64,000 nucleotides of DNA. Origin: Pelolinea sp. (GTDB lineage: Bacteria; Chloroflexota; Anaerolineae; Anaerolineales; Anaerolineaceae). The notes under the pieces are model-generated. The model was given only the letters and a program-made list of their open reading frames with translations. It searched no databases and was not told the DNA's origin. Both the position numbers and the translations under genes were made by a program. Below, one piece after another: positions 59,866-64,000 of this stretch; the stretch's first letter is position 1, and the number at the start of each line of letters is the position of its first letter. The DNA lies in assembly GCA_012797975.1 (NCBI GenBank), contig JAAZOD010000023.1, forward strand, positions 37,085 through 101,084, in the 5' to 3' direction.

Positions 59866-61200
59866 ATGCAACATATCACTGATCTTTCAAAAAAGACAAC
59901 CTCTAAAATGAAAATAGCTGTTATTGGGGGCGGGTCGACCTATACACCCGAATTGGTGAAGGGCTTTCTGGATCGGGTGGGCTCATTGCCGCTGGATGAA
60001 CTCTGGCTGATGGATACCGATGCAGAACGGCTTGCCATTGTTGGCGGTTTTGCTCAAAGGATGGTCAAAACCAGAGGTGAGCCCTTTAAGGTATTCCTGT
60101 CGCAAAATCAGCAAGAGGCGATAGCGGATTCAATGTACGTGATATCGCAATTGCGTGTGGGTAAAATGCACGCCCGCCGCGAAGATGAATATCTTGGTCA
60201 ACGCCACGGCTTGATTGGTCAAGAAACCACCGGCGTGGGTGGGATGGCCAAAGCACTGCGTACGATCCCTGTCATCCTCGACATTGCCGATGATATTCGC
60301 CGGCTGGCTGCCGGGGCGTTTTTCCTTAACTTTACGAATCCGTCCGGTCTGGTTACGGAAGCGCTCATGCGTTACGCGCCTGCAATCCAGGCGGCAGGTT
60401 TGTGCAATGTGGGTATTACCACCAAGATGGAGATCCTTGAAAGGCTCGAAAAAACAACTGGTTTTCCTATTGATGCAGAACGTGCTTATTTGGATACCCT
60501 CGGCTTGAACCACCTTTCATGGCATCGCGGTTTTACCGTGGATGGCGAAGAGTTATGGCCGAAGATTTTTCCTGCCTTCGTTGATTCTTTGAAAAAAGAA
60601 GAAGAATCCGAATGGGATGTGAACACCCTCGAGTCACTGGGCATGATTCCCAATTACTATCTGCAATATTATTACTATACCTACAAAAAACTGGAAGCCC
60701 AAAAGAAATGGCCTCCTTCCAGGGCTGAACAGGTGATAGAGATCGAGCAGCAACTTCTGCGTGAATATGCAGACCCGTCGCTCATGGAACCCCCGGCGGA
60801 TTTAATGAAGCGCGGTGGCGCCTATTATTCAACACTTGCCACGCAGGTCATTAACTCGCATTTCAACGATCTGGGGCAGATTCATGTGATCAACACTCGC
60901 AACAATGGCGCCGTCAGCACCTGGCCGTCAGATTGGGTGTTGGAACTCCCCGCAAAAATAGATAAACAGGGAGTGCACCCCCTCTCTGCGGAACCTCTCC
61001 CTGCGGTCTGCTTTGGATTGATCTCTCAAGTCAAAATGTACGAACTGCTCACCGTAGAGGCTGCCGTACATGCAGATCGAAACGCGGCCTATCAGGCATT
61101 GCTGGCACATCCGCTCGGGCCGAGCGCGGACCGCGTGCAACGGGTGCTGGATGATATGCTGGAAACGAATAGACAATGGTTGCCCCAATTTTTCGAGTGA
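59866..61200 (+). CDS. GH4 phospho-glycosidase (6-phospho-beta-glucosidase/ChbF-like)
   Basis: A 444-residue NAD+- and Mn2+-dependent glycosidase. MKIAVIGGGSTYTPELVKGF is the GH4 NAD-binding start, FFLNFTNPSGLVTEA and LCNVGI the metal and substrate region, and LDTLGLNHLSWHRGF the catalytic block. ATG 59866 is the outer start; the family normally begins at the in-frame ATG 59908, and neither has a clear ribosome site. GH4 beta-members hydrolyse 6-phospho-beta-glucosides, cellobiose-6-phosphate or chitobiose-6-phosphate by an oxidation-elimination mechanism. A ChbG-like deacetylase follows, as in the E. coli chb operon, so chitobiose-type substrates are favoured. Confidence 0.92.
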   Translation: MQHITDLSKKTTSKMKIAVIGGGSTYTPELVKGFLDRVGSLPLDELWLMDTDAERLAIVGGFAQRMVKTRGEPFKVFLSQNQQEAIADSMYVISQLRVGKMHARREDEYLGQRHGLIGQETTGVGGMAKALRTIPVILDIADDIRRLAAGAFFLNFTNPSGLVTEALMRYAPAIQAAGLCNVGITTKMEILERLEKTTGFPIDAERAYLDTLGLNHLSWHRGFTVDGEELWPKIFPAFVDSLKKEEESEWDVNTLESLGMIPNYYLQYYYYTYKKLEAQKKWPPSRAEQVIEIEQQLLREYADPSLMEPPADLMKRGGAYYSTLATQVINSHFNDLGQIHVINTRNNGAVSTWPSDWVLELPAKIDKQGVHPLSAEPLPAVCFGLISQVKMYELLTVEAAVHADRNAAYQALLAHPLGPSADRVQRVLDDMLETNRQWLPQFFE

Positions 61201-61243
61201 TGGGTAAGACAATATCCATGTGAAATGCACGGAAAGGAAAACA

Positions 61244-62134
61244 ATGACAGCAAATCCTCTTCTTAAAAAACTTGGCTATTCTGATGGCGATCGCCTGGTT
61301 ATTATCCATGCCGATGACATTGGCATGTGCCAGGCCTCAATTCAAGCTTTTAAAGATTTATGGGAGTTCGGCACCCTGTCCTCCGGGGCGGTGATGGCTA
61401 CCTGCCCATGGTTCCTTGCTGCAGCGGAGATGGCTCTCCAGAACCCTGCCATGGATCTGGGCATCCATGCCACCCTGAACGCGGAATGGAAAACCTACCG
61501 CTGGGGGCCTGTATCAACCCGCGATCCAAAATCAGGATTGATGGATGCGGAAGGTTACCTTCATCGTTCTTCGCAAGCGGTTGTTGAGTCTGCATCGGTT
61601 GAAGCGGTGACCGGGGAGGTTGAAATGCAGGCGGAGCGTGTCTTGGCTGCCGGGATTGATGCGACGCACATTGATTCGCACATGGGCACGATCATGCACC
61701 CCAAATTTATCCAGGCCTATCTGCAAGCGGCTATGACCCGTCAGCTTCCCAATATGCTGCCCCGTGCCAGCGCGTGCGGCTTTGATTCCATGGGCATTGA
61801 TGAAGCGACCCTGGCTGCTTTTACGCCGTTTTTGAATGAACTGGAGACCAAGAAGGTTCCTATGCTGGATGGCATGTTCACCATGCCGTTGGAGCATGAC
61901 CAGGACCATATCCATGTTGCCAAACAGCTTCTCCGCAGTCTTCCGATAGGGATATCGCATTTTATTTTTCACCCATCCGTTGACACGCCCGAGTTGCGCG
62001 CCATCTGCTCTGATTGGCCGGCACGGGTTGCAAATTACAATGCTTTCATGAGCAATGAGATCAAGCAATTCTTGAAGGAGGAGGGAATTCATTTAATTGG
62101 GTATCGTTCGATCAGAGATGTGCTGAGAAGTTGA
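61244..62134 (+). CDS. ChbG/YdjC-family carbohydrate deacetylase
   Basis: A 296-residue deacetylase of the ChbG/HopQ-YdjC fold. VIIHADDIGMCQ provides the metal-binding acidic pair, DLGIHATLN a His, and THIDSHMGTIMH and FIFHPSVDTPELRAI the other histidines. E. coli ChbG removes one acetyl group from chitobiose- or chitotriose-6-phosphate so that the GH4 enzyme ChbF can cut it. ATG 61244 follows GGAAAGGAAA; the frame is open to 61220 but without a ribosome site. Pairing with a GH4 gene 43 bases upstream is the same as in chb operons. Confidence 0.9.
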   Translation: MTANPLLKKLGYSDGDRLVIIHADDIGMCQASIQAFKDLWEFGTLSSGAVMATCPWFLAAAEMALQNPAMDLGIHATLNAEWKTYRWGPVSTRDPKSGLMDAEGYLHRSSQAVVESASVEAVTGEVEMQAERVLAAGIDATHIDSHMGTIMHPKFIQAYLQAAMTRQLPNMLPRASACGFDSMGIDEATLAAFTPFLNELETKKVPMLDGMFTMPLEHDQDHIHVAKQLLRSLPIGISHFIFHPSVDTPELRAICSDWPARVANYNAFMSNEIKQFLKEEGIHLIGYRSIRDVLRS

Positions 62135-62171
62135 AGATTTACATTAAAAATTTGATAGGAGGGAAGTACTT

Positions 62172-63548
62172 ATGACCACCACAACCATAAAGGATTTTGC
62201 GACCAGCACGAAAACCCGCATGATGTATGCACTGATGAGTTTGGGTGTGGCTTTGCCCATTGAAACCATCGGGGCGTTCATTATGTATTTCATTGTCGAT
62301 ATCAAGAACTTGCCTGCCACTTGGTATGCGACTTTTTGGTTTTTTTATACCGTCTACAATGCTTTGAACAACCCGGCCTTGGGGTATGCTTCTGACCGCA
62401 CCCGCTCGCGTTGGGGAAGGCGGCGGCCGTATATTCTCTTTTCGGGAATACCGTATGCGTTGGTTTTTGCTCTCATCTTCTGCACGCCGTTTGATGGAAA
62501 GGACAACCCCGTCGCGCTGCTGATCTATTTTGGTGTGCTTATTACGATCTGGGAGGGGTTGTATACTGCATTGGCGACCGGCTATTATGGGTTGCTTCCT
62601 GAAATGTTCGGCACCTATCAGGAACGAACGGATACCGCTGCCAAGATGAACATTTTCCAGGTCATAGCGCTGATTCTGGCTTCGGTTGTACCTCCCTTGC
62701 TGTGGAATAAAATTGGTTGGGGAGGGATGGCCATTTCGCTGGCGATCATCGCCATCATTCCTATCTATGTCGGTTTCCCGGCTCTGTTTGAACGAAAAGA
62801 TTTGGCGACCGACACCAGTTTTCCATTCTTCAAAGCGCTTAAATTGACCTTCATGAACAAGAGTTATCTCACCGCTGCGGGCGCCCAGGCCATGCGCTTT
62901 GTGGCCACCGGTATCTTGCAGATGGGCATGCCCTTCTATTTGAAATACAGTCTTCATGTGAGCGATAGCATGTTCAGCGTGTTTTTCGGTGTCACCTTTG
63001 TGGTTTCCATGCTCTCACTGTATCCATGGCGCAATTGGGTGGCCAATAAACTCGACTCGCGGCGTACGCTCATGGCGGCCAATCTGATGATGATCATCGG
63101 TATTGTTCCGCTTGCTTTCAGCCCCTCGTTTACTTTTGTGCTGGTTTCGGCCGTGATCATCGGCATCGGTTTGGGTGGCCTGATCTTGATGGGTGACGTG
63201 ATCATGGGTGAAGTGGTGGATGAGGATGAAGTTAAAACAGGGCACCAACGAGCCGGGATGTATTTTGGGATGAGCGGTTTCATCATCACCCTCAGCGGAT
63301 TGCTTGTTTCTTCGATTTTTGGCATCCTGATGCCTGCTTTTGGATATGATACACTTCTGGAAGTGCAGCCCGCTTCTGTTGATCAGGGCTTCCGCATTTT
63401 CCTCACCGTTCCCACCACCATCGGTCTTGTGCTGGCGATTCTTTTTCTCAATTTGTACCCCCTGCATGGGAAACGCCTGCAGGAAATTCGCGATACCCTG
63501 ACAAAAAAGAAGGCGCTGGCGGAGAACCAGAATAAAAGTGCTGTGTGA
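62172..63548 (+). CDS. GPH-family sugar:cation symporter
   Basis: A 458-residue MFS-fold transporter with about twelve transmembrane helices. The GPH (glycoside-pentoside-hexuronide) signature lies between helices 2 and 3: PALGYASDRTRSRWGRRRPY, with the Asp and basic pairs that distinguish the family. GGLILMGDVIMGEVVDEDE is the equivalent loop in the second half. These carriers import disaccharides or uronides with Na+ or H+ and do not phosphorylate. AGGAGGGAAG precedes ATG 62172. It lies between the deacetylase and a BadF-type kinase, so it is the likely importer for the operon's sugar. Confidence 0.92.
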   Translation: MTTTTIKDFATSTKTRMMYALMSLGVALPIETIGAFIMYFIVDIKNLPATWYATFWFFYTVYNALNNPALGYASDRTRSRWGRRRPYILFSGIPYALVFALIFCTPFDGKDNPVALLIYFGVLITIWEGLYTALATGYYGLLPEMFGTYQERTDTAAKMNIFQVIALILASVVPPLLWNKIGWGGMAISLAIIAIIPIYVGFPALFERKDLATDTSFPFFKALKLTFMNKSYLTAAGAQAMRFVATGILQMGMPFYLKYSLHVSDSMFSVFFGVTFVVSMLSLYPWRNWVANKLDSRRTLMAANLMMIIGIVPLAFSPSFTFVLVSAVIIGIGLGGLILMGDVIMGEVVDEDEVKTGHQRAGMYFGMSGFIITLSGLLVSSIFGILMPAFGYDTLLEVQPASVDQGFRIFLTVPTTIGLVLAILFLNLYPLHGKRLQEIRDTLTKKKALAENQNKSAV

Positions 63549-63709
63549 GAATTGATTACGGTGTAAAAGAGTCTGCGTTGAAAGGGTGAAGCGCAAAAAC
63601 AGACGGGTGTTGTTGAAGGAAGATCATTTCTGCAACATGCGGGAGCATCGTTAATGAACCTCTGTCGAAGAGGATCTGGAGAGATTTAAAAAGATTAGGT
63701 GGAACGACC

Positions 63710-64000
63710 ATGAAGTATTTCCTCGGTATGGATGTGGGCGCCTCAAAGACCCATGCGCTCATTGCGGATGAGACCGGCGTGTGCCTTGGCTTTGGCAGAT
63801 CCGCGGGCGGGAACCATCAGGTTGTCGGTTATGCCGTGCTGACGGCTATTTTGAAAAAAACTCTCGAACAAGCTTGCGAAATGGCTGGCATCGGCGTGGA
63901 TCAGATTGCGGGAGCGGGATTTGGAATTGCCGGTTATGATTTTCCCTCTGATCGTGAGCCGCATCTAGAAGCTGTGGCTGCCTTGGGTTTGTCTTGTCCG
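63710..64000 (+). CDS. BadF/BadG-type ATPase, N-acetylglucosamine kinase-like, N-terminal 97 residues (cut by window edge)
   Basis: ATG 63710 follows AGGTGG and begins MKYFLGMDVGASKTHALIAD, the phosphate-1 loop of ASKHA kinases, continuing AGGNHQVVGY. This matches the BadF/BadG/BcrA/BcrD family, where sugar-operon members phosphorylate N-acetylglucosamine and related sugars. The frame stays open for 97 codons to the end of the window. It would supply the 6-phosphate that the GH4 enzyme needs when the sugar enters through the non-phosphorylating GPH carrier. The rest of the gene is not visible. Confidence 0.82.
   Translation, partial: MKYFLGMDVGASKTHALIADETGVCLGFGRSAGGNHQVVGYAVLTAILKKTLEQACEMAGIGVDQIAGAGFGIAGYDFPSDREPHLEAVAALGLSCP

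Overview
The window looks like chromosomal DNA of an anaerobic, fermentative member of the Chloroflexota, probably class Anaerolineae. That assignment is inference from gene content: SpoVS without other sporulation genes, paired M3 oligoendopeptidases, paired DegV proteins, TP-rich lipoproteins, a GPH sugar symporter and an electron-confurcating lactate dehydrogenase set. It has not been tested by any search. Coding density is high, promoters match the sigma70 consensus well (TTGACA-17-TATAAT in front of tRNA-Asn), and no transposase, integrase, phage gene or CRISPR array is visible.

Layout. 1-7042: the start of a membrane glycosyltransferase-like gene (minus, cut by the window edge), imidazolonepropionase, an HD hydrolase, an inositol-phosphatase-like protein, oligoendopeptidase F, SSB, a deoxynucleoside kinase and a nucleotidyltransferase. 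7043-7351: an AT-rich intergenic segment with eight DnaA-box-like 9-mers, a candidate replication origin. 7522-11398: SpoVS, a second deoxynucleoside kinase, a small ferredoxin, an APC permease fused to a universal-stress domain, tRNA-Asn. 11493-20639: a lipoprotein, TetR with two short-chain dehydrogenases, ADP-glucose pyrophosphorylase, a Ca2+-type P-ATPase, RNase HII and a GT2 glycosyltransferase. 20690-23100: an AT-rich island (2H phosphoesterase, methyltransferase, Nudix) lying against the 3' end of tRNA-Pro. 23243-31493: twin lipoprotein esterases, CcmF, a Met-rich two-component module, GatC and GatA. 31690-35832: two DegV genes (the second frameshifted), a PlsY-like acyltransferase, a tiny transcription unit and a CaCA exchanger. 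35933-45203: a second M3 peptidase, a lipoprotein, xpt-guaA, PcrA-type helicase, peptidase T and DNA polymerase III delta prime. 45422-48401: twin GH17 lipoproteins. 48653-55986: an amino-sugar operon. 56185-59612: EtfB, EtfA and a GlcD-type dehydrogenase. 59866-64000: a chitobiose-type operon, cut by the window edge.

How the genes fit together. The right third is a carbohydrate and fermentation region. A ceramidase-like amidase, a DeoR regulator, a mannose-class PTS (IIC and IID fused in one chain, plus IIB and IIA), two SIS proteins and NagA form one operon that should import and deacetylate an N-acetylated amino sugar. A GH4 phospho-glycosidase, a ChbG/YdjC deacetylase, a GPH symporter and a BadF-type kinase form a second operon with a similar theme. 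Between them, EtfB, EtfA with a one-cluster ferredoxin domain, and the flavin dehydrogenase match the Acetobacterium LctBCD confurcating lactate dehydrogenase.

The observations most worth following are the DnaA-box cluster with no dnaA gene in the window, the IIC-IID fusion operon, a recurring leaderless promoter layout (-10 box six or seven bases before the ATG) in front of holB, gatC and a response regulator, the tRNA-Pro-adjacent AT-rich island, and a Met-rich two-component module with phased direct repeats upstream.
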